Counted from the first letter of the stretch, positions 40,997 to 51,614 are shown. The stretch: 64,000 nt of DNA from Billgrantia gudaonensis (GCF_900100195.1 NZ_FNES01000005.1:1-64000); one strand, 5' to 3'. Made by a program: numbers and translations. The notes: generated from the sequence alone by a model not told the origin.

Positions 40997-42901
40997 TCAG
41001 CGTGAACGGGAGGGCAGCGGATAACGATACTTGAGAAACTTCTGAGCGTTGCTCAACGCCTGGAAGGCATCCTTGAGGTTGTGACGTTCGCTATCCGCGA
41101 CGTTTTCGGGCTCGATGTTGTTGTCCGGCTCGCGATCCTGCTGCAGATCGATGACCTGATGGCGAATCCGCGACATCGCGATCAGTTCCAGTGCGTAGCG
41201 CAGCTTGTCGCCGACGCCCGGCGCCAGCAGTTGGGTATTGCCGATGTCGTCGAGACGATCGAAGCTGTTCTGGGCACGCGAGCCACAGGCCAGGGCATGC
41301 ACGCGGATCAGATCGATCAGGGGCGCCGTACCGCGCCTTTTGAGGTTGATCGAGTTATTGTGCTTGCCATCCTTTTCCATCACGAACGTCCGGAAGAATC
41401 CCAGCGGCGGCGTGCGGTTCAGGGCGTTGCGTGCCATGGCGGCGAGAAACAGCGGGCTCTTGGCCGCCTTGCCGGCCACCAGATCCTGCAGTTGCTCGAC
41501 GTAGTCTTCCTCGCCGTAGACGCTGTCCAGATCGAAGAAGATCGAGCTGTGCAGCAGACGCTCGGGCGTCGGGTCGTCGATCCAGTCACGGAAGTAGTCC
41601 CGCCACACCGACAGCGGCTGACGCCACTTGGGGTTGGTGGCCATGACTCCGCCCTTGCAGTAGGTGTAGCCACAGGCGTGCAGCCCATCGCTGACCCGCT
41701 GCGCCAGCGCCAGGAAGTAGGCGTCGTGACGTTCGGGGTCGAAGTCGTCGGAAAGCACCAGGGCATTGTCCTGGTCGGTGACGATGGACTGCTCGTTGCG
41801 AGCCATGGAGCCATTGGCCATGAAGCAGTAGGGCACCGGTGGCGGGCCGAGTTCCTGCTCGGCCAGCTCCAGCAGGCGCCGCGTGAAACTGCGCCCGATC
41901 GTCGACAGCGCACTGCCGACCATTTGCGAGTTGGCGCCCTCCTCCACCATGCGCACGAAAGCGGCACGCACGTCGGGTTCCAGCTTGGCGAGCCCGGCCG
42001 CGCTCGACTGGTTGAAGATGTTGCTGACCAGGTACAGGCTGGAATGGGTCTCGTAGCGGATGATGTCGGAGAGATGCACGATGCCCACCGGCCGTCGGCG
42101 ATACAGCACGGGCAGGTGATGGATGTTGTTGCGCAGCATGGTGAGCATCGCTTCGTGGACCGACTCATCGGACTGGATGGTGATCGGCGGCTTGCCCACC
42201 AGCTGGCCCACCGGGGTGTCGGGTGGGAGTCCCTCGGCCACCACTCGGGTGCGGAAATCGCTGTCGGTGAGGATGCCGCACATCTCCCAGGCCCGCTCCT
42301 CGCTGTCGGTGAAGCTGTAGCGAGGGTGCTCGCCGACGGCATCCAGCACCAGCGCCGCCGAGGCCTGCGCTGCGCCGATTTGACGAGCCGCCTCCTGCAC
42401 CGTGGTCGTCGCCTCGACCATCACCGGATAGCGCGACAGCAGCTTGCGCACCCGGGTGATCATCATGTCGTTGGACTTCTTCTGATCCTCCACCGCCGCC
42501 TCGAGCCGGGGCCGACCGAGCTCGACGAAATCGGCGAAGTGCTCATCGGCTTCGCACAGCCGACGAAATACCGCCTCGGGGATGAAATAGATCAGGGTGT
42601 CTTCGAGCGCCGAGGCCGGAAAACGCACGCGATGGTTCCGCAGCAAGCTGAACTGGCCGAAGATATCGCCCTCGCCGAGCCGGTTGTAGAGGTCGCCGTT
42701 GCGCCGGTAGACCTCCACGGCCCCGCTGCGGATGTAGCAAAGTTCGTGAACTTCCTGATCCAGGGCGAGAATGACCGTTCCCGCCTTGAAGTAGCTCACC
42801 TCCACATGGCCGGCCACGTCATCCAGCCGCTCGTCGGAGAGGCTGTCGAAGGGGGGAAATTGCGCCATGTGCTGGCGAATCTCCAGCAGTTCCACGTCCA
42901 T
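40997..42901 (-). CDS. cNMP-binding, CBS-pair and DUF294 nucleotidyltransferase-like protein
   Basis: The product is 634 residues: cyclic-nucleotide-binding domain at about 10-120 (VHELCYIRSGAVEVYRR, GDIFGQFSLL), two CBS domains at about 160-290 (VEATTTVQEAARQIG, IQSDESVHEAMLTML), then the DUF294 nucleotidyltransferase core with GSMARNEQSIVTDQDNAL (a GSxxRxE...TDxD active site) and a C-terminal DUF294_C helical domain. It may sense ligands and modify or cleave nucleotides or proteins; the reaction is not established. The start at 42901 follows GGAG. It is followed by the exonuclease gene. Confidence 0.88.
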   Translation of the reverse strand: MDVELLEIRQHMAQFPPFDSLSDERLDDVAGHVEVSYFKAGTVILALDQEVHELCYIRSGAVEVYRRNGDLYNRLGEGDIFGQFSLLRNHRVRFPASALEDTLIYFIPEAVFRRLCEADEHFADFVELGRPRLEAAVEDQKKSNDMMITRVRKLLSRYPVMVEATTTVQEAARQIGAAQASAALVLDAVGEHPRYSFTDSEERAWEMCGILTDSDFRTRVVAEGLPPDTPVGQLVGKPPITIQSDESVHEAMLTMLRNNIHHLPVLYRRRPVGIVHLSDIIRYETHSSLYLVSNIFNQSSAAGLAKLEPDVRAAFVRMVEEGANSQMVGSALSTIGRSFTRRLLELAEQELGPPPVPYCFMANGSMARNEQSIVTDQDNALVLSDDFDPERHDAYFLALAQRVSDGLHACGYTYCKGGVMATNPKWRQPLSVWRDYFRDWIDDPTPERLLHSSIFFDLDSVYGEEDYVEQLQDLVAGKAAKSPLFLAAMARNALNRTPPLGFFRTFVMEKDGKHNNSINLKRRGTAPLIDLIRVHALACGSRAQNSFDRLDDIGNTQLLAPGVGDKLRYALELIAMSRIRHQVIDLQQDREPDNNIEPENVADSERHNLKDAFQALSNAQKFLKYRYPLPSRSR

Positions 42902-42990
42902 GCATCGCTCCGAGACCGTTTCGACCCGCATCGCGGTCAGTGTGTGGGCACGCCCACGGGCTGTAAAGTCTTGATCGGCGCCCAGACACA

Positions 42991-43020
42991 GCGAAGGCCA
43001 CCCCGTGAGGTGGCCTTCGC
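42991..43020 (-). terminator. Hairpin terminator-like stem after the DUF4168 gene
   Basis: A 12-bp perfect stem (GCGAAGGCCACC / GGTGGCCTTCGC, 6-nt loop) lies 26 nt after the stop of the DUF4168 gene. There is no T run, so the call rests on the stem. Confidence 0.6.
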
Positions 43021-43046
43021 GACGTCGGGCGAGAGCCTACGTCAGT

Positions 43047-43445
43047 TCATGATTCGCTGGCCATTTCCTGAACCCGCTGCATCATTTCCGGATCCTGCTG
43101 GATGGCCTGACCGATGGCATTGAAGGTATCCACGTCGAGACCGCTGTCCTCGACCACCTCGACCATCTTGTCGTTGGCTTCCATGCGCACATCCTGCTGA
43201 GCCTGTTCGTCCTCGGCCTCCTGCAGGCGCTCGGTGTAGTCCTGAGAGATGACGGCGATCTCCTGAGATGCATCGGCGAACTGCTGAAGCTGCTCGTCGG
43301 AGAAATCCTCGGCAGTGGCCTGCGGCTGCTGCGTCGCTGACGGATCCTGAGCCGGATCCTGTGACTGGTCCTGGGCATGCGCCTGAGCGCTCATGAGTCC
43401 GGCAGTGAGCAAGGCAGCCGAGAACAGTGCAGTCATCCGTGGCAT
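43047..43445 (-). CDS. DUF4168 family exported protein
   Basis: The product is 132 residues with a signal peptide (MPRMTALFSA ... AHAQ, about 25 residues), a Gln/Asp/Pro-rich linker, then the DUF4168 helical core (EDFSDEQLQQFADASQEIAVISQDY ... LDVDTFNAIGQAIQQDPEMMQRVQEM). Function is unknown. GGAGG 6 nt before ATG 43445 sets the start. It is divergent from the DMT exporter by about 175 nt. Confidence 0.85.
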   Translation of the reverse strand: MPRMTALFSAALLTAGLMSAQAHAQDQSQDPAQDPSATQQPQATAEDFSDEQLQQFADASQEIAVISQDYTERLQEAEDEQAQQDVRMEANDKMVEVVEDSGLDVDTFNAIGQAIQQDPEMMQRVQEMASES

Positions 43446-43619
43446 GAATACCTCCAAGGGTTGCGTGTGTATGTGCGTCCCTGTGACGACGCTCGCATGG
43501 GGGGGTTCACACTTTTCGAGTAACGGAATGTAACAGCGTTTCGCATCTCATCCCCTTTTGCCCGCGGCGGGAACCCAGTATGGTCGACGTTTCGTTGCGA
43601 CCGGAACCCTTCTGAGGCC

Positions 43620-44534
43620 ATGCCACTACCTTCCTTCTCTTCCTTCTCCCCCAGCCGGCTCTGGCTCGCCAGCATGCCCGTGCTCTTCGTAGCCCTGTGG
43701 AGTACCGGCTTCATCGGGGCCAAGTTCGGCCTGCCCCATGCTGAACCCTTCACCTTCCTGTTCGTGCGCTTCGTGCTGACGCTGGCCTTGCTGCTGCCCC
43801 TGGCTGGCCTGCTCAAGGTCGACTGGCCCCGCGGCCTGCGCCTATGGGGGCACATCGGCATCTCGGGAATGCTGGTTCACGGCGCCTATCTCGGCGGCGT
43901 GTTCTATGGCATTCAGCTCGGTATGCCGGCGGGACTCGCCGCGCTGCTGGTGGGGCTGCAGCCCTTGCTGACCGCCGCCCTGGCCCGACCCTTGCTGGGC
44001 GAGCGCCTCGCCCCGTTGCAATGGGCCGGACTGGCATTGGGGCTGACCGGCATCACCCTGGTGCTGGGCAGCAAGCTCGACCCCGGCGGAGCGCTGTTCC
44101 AGGGTTTCGGCCTCGGCGCCCTGACCAGCGTCATGGTGGCACTGGCCGGCATCTCGCTCGGCACGCTCTACCAGAAGCGCTACTGCACGGGCATGCCGCT
44201 GCTCACGGGTACCGCGGTGCAATACCTGGCCGCCGGTATCCTGCTGGGCCTCGGGGCGCTGTTCTTCGAGGAACGCAACATCGAGTGGACGCCCACCTTT
44301 CTGCTAACCCTGCTGTGGCTGGTACTGGTGCTGTCGATCAGTGCCATCCTGCTGCTGATGGCGCTGATCAAGCGCGGCGAGGCCTCGCGCGTGGCCAGCC
44401 TGTTCTATCTGGTGCCGCCGGTGACGGCGCTGGAAGCGTGGTGGCTGTTCGACGAACGCCTGCCGATGATCGGACTGGTCGGCATGGCGGTGACCATTGC
44501 CGGCGTGGTTCTGACGGCGCGCGGCCGGCGCTAG
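43620..44534 (+). CDS. DMT-family transporter (EamA domains)
   Basis: The product is 304 residues with ten membrane helices in two EamA repeats: VLFVALWSTGFIGAKFGLP ... LLVGLQPLLTAALARPLLGERL and SISAILLLMALIKRGEASRVASLFYLVPPVTALEAWWLF. It is an inner-membrane exporter of amino acids, metabolites or drugs; substrate unknown. It ends in a TAG that overlaps the stop of mtgA on the opposite strand through the palindrome CTAG. Confidence 0.87.
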   Translation: MPLPSFSSFSPSRLWLASMPVLFVALWSTGFIGAKFGLPHAEPFTFLFVRFVLTLALLLPLAGLLKVDWPRGLRLWGHIGISGMLVHGAYLGGVFYGIQLGMPAGLAALLVGLQPLLTAALARPLLGERLAPLQWAGLALGLTGITLVLGSKLDPGGALFQGFGLGALTSVMVALAGISLGTLYQKRYCTGMPLLTGTAVQYLAAGILLGLGALFFEERNIEWTPTFLLTLLWLVLVLSISAILLLMALIKRGEASRVASLFYLVPPVTALEAWWLFDERLPMIGLVGMAVTIAGVVLTARGRR

Positions 44535-45259
44535 CGAACGAGGCGTTCGAGATAAGCCATGCCGCCGAGGTTGTGCATCTGCTGGCGAATCCAGGCGCTG
44601 CGCCGCTGCACGTAAGGGTCGGGCCGGGCCGCGTCCCAGCCGCGCGGATTGGGCAGGATCGCCGCCAGCCGGCTGGCCTGCACTTCACTGAGCCGGTCGG
44701 CGGAGACGCCGAAATAGTGCTGGGCGGCGGCTTCCAGACCGAACACGCCGCTGTCCCATTCGACGATGTTGAGGTAGACCTCGAGCACGCGCTGCTTGGG
44801 CCACAGCGTCTCGATGAGCAGGGTGAACCAGGCCTCCAGTCCCTTGCGCACCCAACTGCGCCCGGTCCACAGAAAGAGGTTCTTGGCGGTCTGCTGGCTG
44901 ATGGTACTGGCACCGCGCAAGCGCATCCCGTCACGGCTCGCCTCCCAGGCGCGGCGAATCTCGACCAGGTCGAACCCGCGGTGCTCGGGAAAGCGTTGAT
45001 CCTCGGCGGCCATCACCGCGAGCTTGGCATGCCCGGATAGCTGTTCCCAGGGCCGCCACTGGTGACGTATCGGCAGCGTTTCGCCGGCCAGCCAAGCTTG
45101 CACCTTGCGCTCCATCATGACCATGGAGCCGTAGGCCGGCACTTCGCGTAGCAGCAGCACCAGCAACAGCGAGAGTGCCGCGAACCCGACGGCGATCAGG
45201 GCGAGGACTCGCAGCAGACGGCGCACGAGTGCTTCCAGCAGCCTCCGCAGCGTCGTCAT
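44531..45259 (-). CDS. mtgA: Monofunctional peptidoglycan glycosyltransferase MtgA
   Basis: The product is 242 residues. One N-terminal membrane helix (about 15-40) followed by the GT51 glycosyltransferase motifs: AAEDQRFPEHRGFD (catalytic Glu), GASTISQQTAKNLFLW, KGLEAWFTLLIETLWPKQRVLEVYLNIVEW and FGLEAAAQHYFG. There is no transpeptidase domain. It polymerises lipid II glycan strands in the periplasm. The start at 45259 opens the helix. Confidence 0.93.
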   Translation of the reverse strand: MTTLRRLLEALVRRLLRVLALIAVGFAALSLLLVLLLREVPAYGSMVMMERKVQAWLAGETLPIRHQWRPWEQLSGHAKLAVMAAEDQRFPEHRGFDLVEIRRAWEASRDGMRLRGASTISQQTAKNLFLWTGRSWVRKGLEAWFTLLIETLWPKQRVLEVYLNIVEWDSGVFGLEAAAQHYFGVSADRLSEVQASRLAAILPNPRGWDAARPDPYVQRRSAWIRQQMHNLGGMAYLERLVR

Positions 45260-45316
45260 GACGCCCCGCCGTTCAGCGTGACGACATCCCCGCGCCGCCA
45301 CTTATGGAGGCAGCGT

Positions 45317-46171
45317 TCAGCGACGGGAGAGGTGCTCGGCATGATAGCGCAGGTGGTCCTCGATGAAGCTGGCAATGAAGAAGTAGCTGTGATCATAGCC
45401 CGGCTGGCGGCGCAGCGTCAGTGGGTGATCGTGCTCGGCGCATACCGCTTCGAGCCGCTCGGGACATAGCTGCTCTTCGAGGAAGTCGTCGGAGTCGCCC
45501 TGGTCGACGAACAACCTCTGGCTGGAAGCCCCCTTGGCCACCAGCTCGCAAGCGTCGTACTGGGTCCAGACGCCGGGATCGTCGCCCAGGTACTCGGTGA
45601 AGGCCTTCCTGCCCCAGGGACACTGGGTAGGATTGACGACCGGCGCGAAGGCCGACACCGAGCGGTAATGCCCGGGGCGTCGCAGCGCCATCACCAGGGC
45701 GCCGTGCCCTCCCATGGAGTGGCCGCTGATCGCCTCGCGGCCGTTCACCGGAAAATGCTGGCGAACCACCGAGGGCAGCTCTTCGGCCACGTAATCGTAC
45801 ATGCGGTAGTGGCGCTTCCAGGGCTCGCGGGTCGCATTGACATAGAAGCCCGCTCCCGATCCCAGGTCGTAACTGTCGTGCTCGCCCGGCAGGTCGGTGC
45901 CGCGCGGACTGGTATCGGGACACAGAATGGCGAGACCCAGTTCGGCAGCCAGGCGATGCGCCCCGGCCTTCTGCATGAAGTTCTCGTCGGTGCAGGTCAA
46001 CCCCGATAGCCACCACAGCAGCGGCACTCGCTCCGTCTCGGCCTGGGGCGGCAGATAGATGGCGAACACCATCTCGCAGTCCAGCGCTCGGGAACGATGG
46101 CGATAGCGCTTGTGCCAACCGCCGAAGCTCTTGTTGGCCGATACCAGCTCGAGGTTTTCCGTCATGGTCAT
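45317..46171 (-). CDS. fghA: S-formylglutathione hydrolase
   Basis: The product is 284 residues of esterase D type: ENLELVSANKSFGGWHKRYRH, WLSGLTCTDENFMQKAGAHR, nucleophile Ser152 in ISGHSMGGHGALV, catalytic Asp in QGDSDDFL and His in PGYDHSYFFIASFIEDHLRYH. It hydrolyses S-formylglutathione to formate and glutathione, the second step after FrmA. It lies 84 nt downstream of frmA in one operon. GGGAGA precedes the ATG at 46171. Confidence 0.95.
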   Translation of the reverse strand: MTMTENLELVSANKSFGGWHKRYRHRSRALDCEMVFAIYLPPQAETERVPLLWWLSGLTCTDENFMQKAGAHRLAAELGLAILCPDTSPRGTDLPGEHDSYDLGSGAGFYVNATREPWKRHYRMYDYVAEELPSVVRQHFPVNGREAISGHSMGGHGALVMALRRPGHYRSVSAFAPVVNPTQCPWGRKAFTEYLGDDPGVWTQYDACELVAKGASSQRLFVDQGDSDDFLEEQLCPERLEAVCAEHDHPLTLRRQPGYDHSYFFIASFIEDHLRYHAEHLSRR

Positions 46172-46255
46172 TGGGCAATCTCCCGGATGGCCGACGCGTG
46201 CCGACCACCCCTGATCGAATGTCGAGGGCAACGCCAGGCATTCGGCGCCGGACGC

Positions 46256-47446
<1,191 letters not shown>

Positions 47447-47491
47447 TCACAACATTATTTCCGCTGAGCAACAATCCAACTCGGAGACACC

Positions 47492-48397
47492 ATGTCCCGC
47501 TGGGATGGAATCGAAGCCTTCGTAGAGGTGGTACGTCTCGGCACCTTCGCCGCCGCAGCGCGCCGACTCCAGGTCTCCAACTCCCACGTCAGCCGCCAGG
47601 TCGCCCAGCTCGAGCAGCAGTTGGGCGTACCCTTGCTCTATCGTACCACGCGCCAGATCCGCCTCACCGACGCCGGCGAGAGCTACTACGCTCGGTGCCG
47701 GACTCTTCTGGACGGCTTCCGGGATGCCGAGTCCACCCTTCAGGAACGGCAGAACCGCCCCCATGGCGTGCTGCGCCTGAGTTCGGCAACCACCTTCGGC
47801 GAGCGTTTCATCGCCCCCTTGGTCAACGACTTCCTGTGCCTGCATCCGCAGCTGGAAATGCGCCTGCACCTCACCAATCGTCAGGTGGACATCATCGACG
47901 AGGGCTACGATATCGCCATCCGCATGGGCACCCTGCAGGACTCCTCGCTGGTCGCGCGACGCCTCGGCGAGCGCCGCGAGTTCGTGGTGGCCGCTCCCGA
48001 CTACTTCACCCGCGTCTCCCAACCCCACGCCCTGGCCGAGCTGGCCCACCACCGCTGCCTGATCGGTACGCGGGAACTGTGGCGCTTCGACGTCGAAGGG
48101 GTGCATCGCGACGTGCGCGTCCATGGACCCTGGCAAGCCAATTCGGGCTCGGCGCTGCTGGATGCGGCGCTCAAGGGACTGGGGCTCGCCCAGCTACCCG
48201 ACTACTATGTGGCCCCCTTCCTCGCCCGGGGCGAGCTGCTCTCGGTACTCGATGCCTTCCAGTGCCGCGACACCGGAGTCTGGGCGGTGATGCCACACCA
48301 CCGCCAGCACGCCCCCAAGGTGCGTCAATTCGTCGACTTCCTGGTCGAGCACCTGCCAGCGCGGCTGGCGGAGGCCACCGCCGGCTCCCCACTCTGA
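47492..48397 (+). CDS. LysR-family regulator divergent from frmA
   Basis: The product is 301 residues. N-terminal winged HTH (GIEAFVEVVRLGTFAAAARRLQVSNSHVSRQVAQLEQQLGVPLL), dimer helix, then an effector domain (GVLRLSSATTFGERFIAPLVNDFL, DIAIRMGTLQDSSLVARRLG). It belongs to the CrgA-like subgroup. It is divergent from frmA-fghA, so I infer it responds to formaldehyde or a related adduct. The gene ends before a hairpin terminator shared with the liv operon. Confidence 0.9.
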   Translation: MSRWDGIEAFVEVVRLGTFAAAARRLQVSNSHVSRQVAQLEQQLGVPLLYRTTRQIRLTDAGESYYARCRTLLDGFRDAESTLQERQNRPHGVLRLSSATTFGERFIAPLVNDFLCLHPQLEMRLHLTNRQVDIIDEGYDIAIRMGTLQDSSLVARRLGERREFVVAAPDYFTRVSQPHALAELAHHRCLIGTRELWRFDVEGVHRDVRVHGPWQANSGSALLDAALKGLGLAQLPDYYVAPFLARGELLSVLDAFQCRDTGVWAVMPHHRQHAPKVRQFVDFLVEHLPARLAEATAGSPL

Positions 48398-48410
48398 GCC
48401 GCGCCCATGG

Positions 48411-48434
48411 AAAAAAGGCGCCTCGCAAGGCGCC
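48411..48434 (-). terminator. Terminator of the liv operon
   Basis: On the minus strand GGCGCC-TTGCGA-GGCGCC is followed by TTTTTT (48411-48416 on the plus strand is six A). It lies 22 nt after the livM stop, between two convergent units. Confidence 0.8.
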
Positions 48435-48455
48435 CGTCAGTGACCGCACCGGCCG

Positions 48456-49439
48456 TCATTTGAAATTCTTGCGCACGATTTTCAGCGCCTCGCCGACGAT
48501 GCCGCTGCGGAAACTCAGCACGCAGATCACGAAGATCAGGCCGAGGATCGGGCTGACCCAGTTGCCCAGCGGCGACTGCGCCAGCATGTGCTGCAGGCTG
48601 ACCACCAGGCCGGCCCCCACCAACGGCCCGAACAGCGTGCCCACGCCGCCCAGCAGGGTCATCAGGATCACCTCGCCGGACATGTGCCAATGAGCGTCGG
48701 TCAGCGAAGCGAGCTGGAAGACCACCGTCTTGGTGGAGCCCGCCAGGCCCGCCAGCCCGGCGGAGAGCACGAAGGCCAGCAGCTTGTAGGCGTCGACGTT
48801 GTAGCCCAGCGACACCGCCCTCGGCTCGTTCTCGCGAATGGCCTTGAGTACCTGGCCATAGGGCGAGTGCACGGCCCGCTGGATGATGGCGAAGCCGATC
48901 AGGAACACCGCGAACACGAAGTAGTACATCGCCAGATTGCTATCCAGGTCGAAGAGACCGAACAGCTCGCCGCGCGGCACGCCGTGCAGGCCGTCCTCGC
49001 CGCCGGTGAACGGCGCCTGGATGAAGACGAAGAACATCAGTTGGGCCAGCGCCAGCGTGACCATGGCGAAGTAGATGCCCTGGCGGCGTATGGCGAGCAC
49101 GCCGAACACCGCGCCCAGCGCCACGGCGGCGGCTGTCCCGGTGAGGATGCCCATCTCCGGCGTGAGGGCGGGATAGCTCGACAGCAGGAACCCCGTCACG
49201 TAACCGCCGGTGGCCAGGAAGGCCGCATGACCGAAGGAGAGCAGGCCAGCGTAGCCGAGCAGCAGGTTGAAGGCGCAGGCGAACAGCGCGAAGCACAGCA
49301 CCTTCATCAGGAAGACCGGGTAGGCCAGGAACGGAGCCACCAGCCCCACGGCCAACAGCGCCAGATAGAACAGATTGCGGCGCTGGGAAGCTCGCCGGGC
49401 GCGCTCCATGGCCGGGGTGAGAGTTTGTGTCGTGGCCAT
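48456..49439 (-). CDS. livM: Branched-chain amino acid-type ABC importer, permease LivM
   Basis: The product is 327 residues with about nine membrane helices and the LivM core: LFACAFNLLLGYAGLLSFGHAAFLATGGY, IRRQGIYFAMVTLALAQLMFF, YGQVLKAIRENEPRAVSLGYNVDAYKLLAFVLSAGLAGLAGS and GEVILMTLLGGVGTLFGPLVGA. It forms the importer channel with LivH. I prefer ATG 49439, which AAGGAGG serves at normal spacing, over the ATG at 49445. Confidence 0.9.
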   Translation of the reverse strand: MATTQTLTPAMERARRASQRRNLFYLALLAVGLVAPFLAYPVFLMKVLCFALFACAFNLLLGYAGLLSFGHAAFLATGGYVTGFLLSSYPALTPEMGILTGTAAAVALGAVFGVLAIRRQGIYFAMVTLALAQLMFFVFIQAPFTGGEDGLHGVPRGELFGLFDLDSNLAMYYFVFAVFLIGFAIIQRAVHSPYGQVLKAIRENEPRAVSLGYNVDAYKLLAFVLSAGLAGLAGSTKTVVFQLASLTDAHWHMSGEVILMTLLGGVGTLFGPLVGAGLVVSLQHMLAQSPLGNWVSPILGLIFVICVLSFRSGIVGEALKIVRKNFK

Positions 49440-49441
49440 CG

Positions 49442-50329
49442 TCATGCCTCCTTGCCGAACAGGCCGGCGGGTCGCAGCATCAGCACCAGGATCATCACCA
49501 GGAAGATCACGGTGTTGGCCGCTTCGGGGTAATACACCTTGGTGAGGCCTTCGATCAGCCCCATCCCCAGGCCGGTGAGAACCGCCCCCAGGATCGAGCC
49601 CATGCCGCCGATCACCACCACGGCGAAGACCACGATCAACAGGTTGGAGCCCATGGTGGGCGACACCGGATAGAGCGGCGCGGCCAGCACGCCGGCGAAA
49701 GCCGCGAGCGCCACGCCGAAACCGTAGGTGAGGGTGATCAGCTGCGGCACGTTGACGCCGAATGCCTGCATCAGTGCCGGGTTCTCGGTGCCCGCACGCA
49801 GGTAGGCGCCGAGCCGGGTGCGCTCGATCACGTACCAGGTGCCCAGACACACCACCAGTGCCGCCACCAGCACCCAGGCACGATAGGTGGGCAGGAACAT
49901 GAAGCCGAGCTGCAGCCCCCCTTGCAGCGCTTCCGGCGTGGGATAGCGAGCGCCGGAAACGCCGAAGACGTTGACCAGCGAACCTTCGAAGATCAGCGCC
50001 AGACCGAAGGTGAGCAGCAAGCCATAGAGATGATCGAGATGGCCGATGCGACGCAGCAGCAATCGCTCGATCACCATGCCCAGCGCACCCACGACCAGCG
50101 GTGCCAGCAACAGCGCCGCCCAGTAACCGATGCCCAGGTATTGCATGCCCAGAAGGGTGGCGAAGGCACCGAGCATGTACATGGCCCCGTGGGCGAAGTT
50201 GACGATCTTCAGCAGGCCGAAGATCACCGCCAGGCCCAGGCTCAGCAGGGCGTAGAAGGCGCCGTTGATCAGGCCCAGCATGAGCTGGCCCATGAACACC
50301 GCCACCGGCACGCCGAATATCATCGTCAT
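49442..50329 (-). CDS. livH: Branched-chain amino acid-type ABC importer, permease LivH
   Basis: The product is 295 residues with eight membrane helices. LMLGLINGAFYALLSLGLAVIFGLLKIVNFAHGAMYMLGAF, LRAGTENPALMQAFGVNVPQLITLTYGFGVALAAFAGVLAAPLYPV and GSNLLIVVFAVVVIGGMGSILGAVLTGLGMGLIEG identify LivH. It is overlapped by livM's ribosome site and lies 64 nt after livJ. Confidence 0.9.
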   Translation of the reverse strand: MTMIFGVPVAVFMGQLMLGLINGAFYALLSLGLAVIFGLLKIVNFAHGAMYMLGAFATLLGMQYLGIGYWAALLLAPLVVGALGMVIERLLLRRIGHLDHLYGLLLTFGLALIFEGSLVNVFGVSGARYPTPEALQGGLQLGFMFLPTYRAWVLVAALVVCLGTWYVIERTRLGAYLRAGTENPALMQAFGVNVPQLITLTYGFGVALAAFAGVLAAPLYPVSPTMGSNLLIVVFAVVVIGGMGSILGAVLTGLGMGLIEGLTKVYYPEAANTVIFLVMILVLMLRPAGLFGKEA

Positions 50330-50393
50330 GTCAGATTCTCCTCGCCGTCAGAGGGGCGGCGGCTCGCGCCGCCGCCGGATCTCGCACGTCCGC

Positions 50394-51614
50394 TCAGTCG
50401 TTGACCAGCTTGCAATCGCTCTCGGAGAGCGGACGATAGGCCTCTTCGGCAGGAATGGTGGCCAGGATCTCGTAGAGGTCCCATTCATGGGTGGAGTCGG
50501 CCGGCGACTTGACCTCGGCGAGGTACATGTCGTGGACCATGCGTCCATCCTCGCGGATACGCCCGTTGCGAGCGAAGAAGTCCTCGATGGGCTGCTCCAT
50601 CATGTAACTGCGCACGGTCTGGGCATCGTCGCTGCCGGTGGCTTCGACGGCCTCGAGGTAGTGCATGGTGCTGGAGTAGATGCCTGCCTGGACCATGGTC
50701 GGCATACGGCCCACGCGCTCGTAGTAGCGCTCGGCCCACTCGCGGGATTCGTCGTCCATGTTCCAGTACCAGCCGGTGGTGAGCAGCAGTCCCTGGGTGG
50801 TTTCGAGCCCCATGGCGTAGACGTCGTTGAGGAACACCAGCAGGCCGGCGAGCTGTTGACCGCCCTGCACCAGGCCGAACTGGCTCGCGGTGTTGATGGC
50901 ATTGACCGTATCGGCACCCGCGTTGGCCAGGCCGACGATCTTGGCACCGGAGCCCTGCGCCTGAAGGATGTAGGAAGAGAAGTCCTCGGTGGGGAAGGGA
51001 TGGCGAATGCGGTCGACGATGGTGCCGCCGTTGTCGGTCACCACCTTCTCCACGTCGCTCTCCAGAGCGTGGCCGAAAGCGTAGTCGGCGGTGAGCATGA
51101 ACCAGGTGTCACCGCCCTGGTCGACGACCGCCTTGGCCGTGCCGTTGGCCAGCGGGTAGGTGTCGTAGACCCAGTGGATGTGGTTGGGCGTGCAGTGCTC
51201 GTTGGTGATGCTGGACGCCGCCGAACCGGACACGATGCCCAGCTTGTCGTTGTCCTCGAGGACATTGGTCACGGCGATGGTCACCGACGAGGCCACCATG
51301 CCGGCCACCAGGTCGACGTTGTCCTGGTCGATCCACCCGCGCACGGTGTTGGCGCCCACGTCGGCACTATTGCGATCGTCGGCGCTCATCACTTCGATGG
51401 GCGCCCCGTCGACGCTGCCGCCGAAGTCCTCGATGGCCATCTCCAGCGCCTCGAGGCCGCCCGGGCCGGCCAGGTCGCGGTAGGTGCCGGACATGTCGGC
51501 CAGATACCCGATGCGGATCTCGCCGTCACTGATCTCGGCCTGGGCAGTGGCTGCCATCATGGAGGTGGCGGCGATGGCGATGCTGCTGGCGAGTGTCTTC
51601 TTGATGAAGGTCAT
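50394..51614 (-). CDS. Branched-chain amino acid-type ABC importer, substrate-binding protein
   Basis: The product is 406 residues with a signal peptide (MTFIKKTLAS ... TAQAE, about 27 residues), then a two-lobed type 1 binding protein: IRIGYLADMSGTYRDLAGPGGLEALEMAIEDFGG, ADVGANTVRGWIDQDNVDLVAGMVASSVTIAVTNVL and WFMLTADYAFGHALESDVEKV. Proteins in this group bind amino acids, urea or aromatic compounds, so the ligand is not certain. GAGGAG before ATG 51614 sets the start. A CAACAACAAC element sits upstream. Confidence 0.85.
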   Translation of the reverse strand: MTFIKKTLASSIAIAATSMMAATAQAEISDGEIRIGYLADMSGTYRDLAGPGGLEALEMAIEDFGGSVDGAPIEVMSADDRNSADVGANTVRGWIDQDNVDLVAGMVASSVTIAVTNVLEDNDKLGIVSGSAASSITNEHCTPNHIHWVYDTYPLANGTAKAVVDQGGDTWFMLTADYAFGHALESDVEKVVTDNGGTIVDRIRHPFPTEDFSSYILQAQGSGAKIVGLANAGADTVNAINTASQFGLVQGGQQLAGLLVFLNDVYAMGLETTQGLLLTTGWYWNMDDESREWAERYYERVGRMPTMVQAGIYSSTMHYLEAVEATGSDDAQTVRSYMMEQPIEDFFARNGRIREDGRMVHDMYLAEVKSPADSTHEWDLYEILATIPAEEAYRPLSESDCKLVND

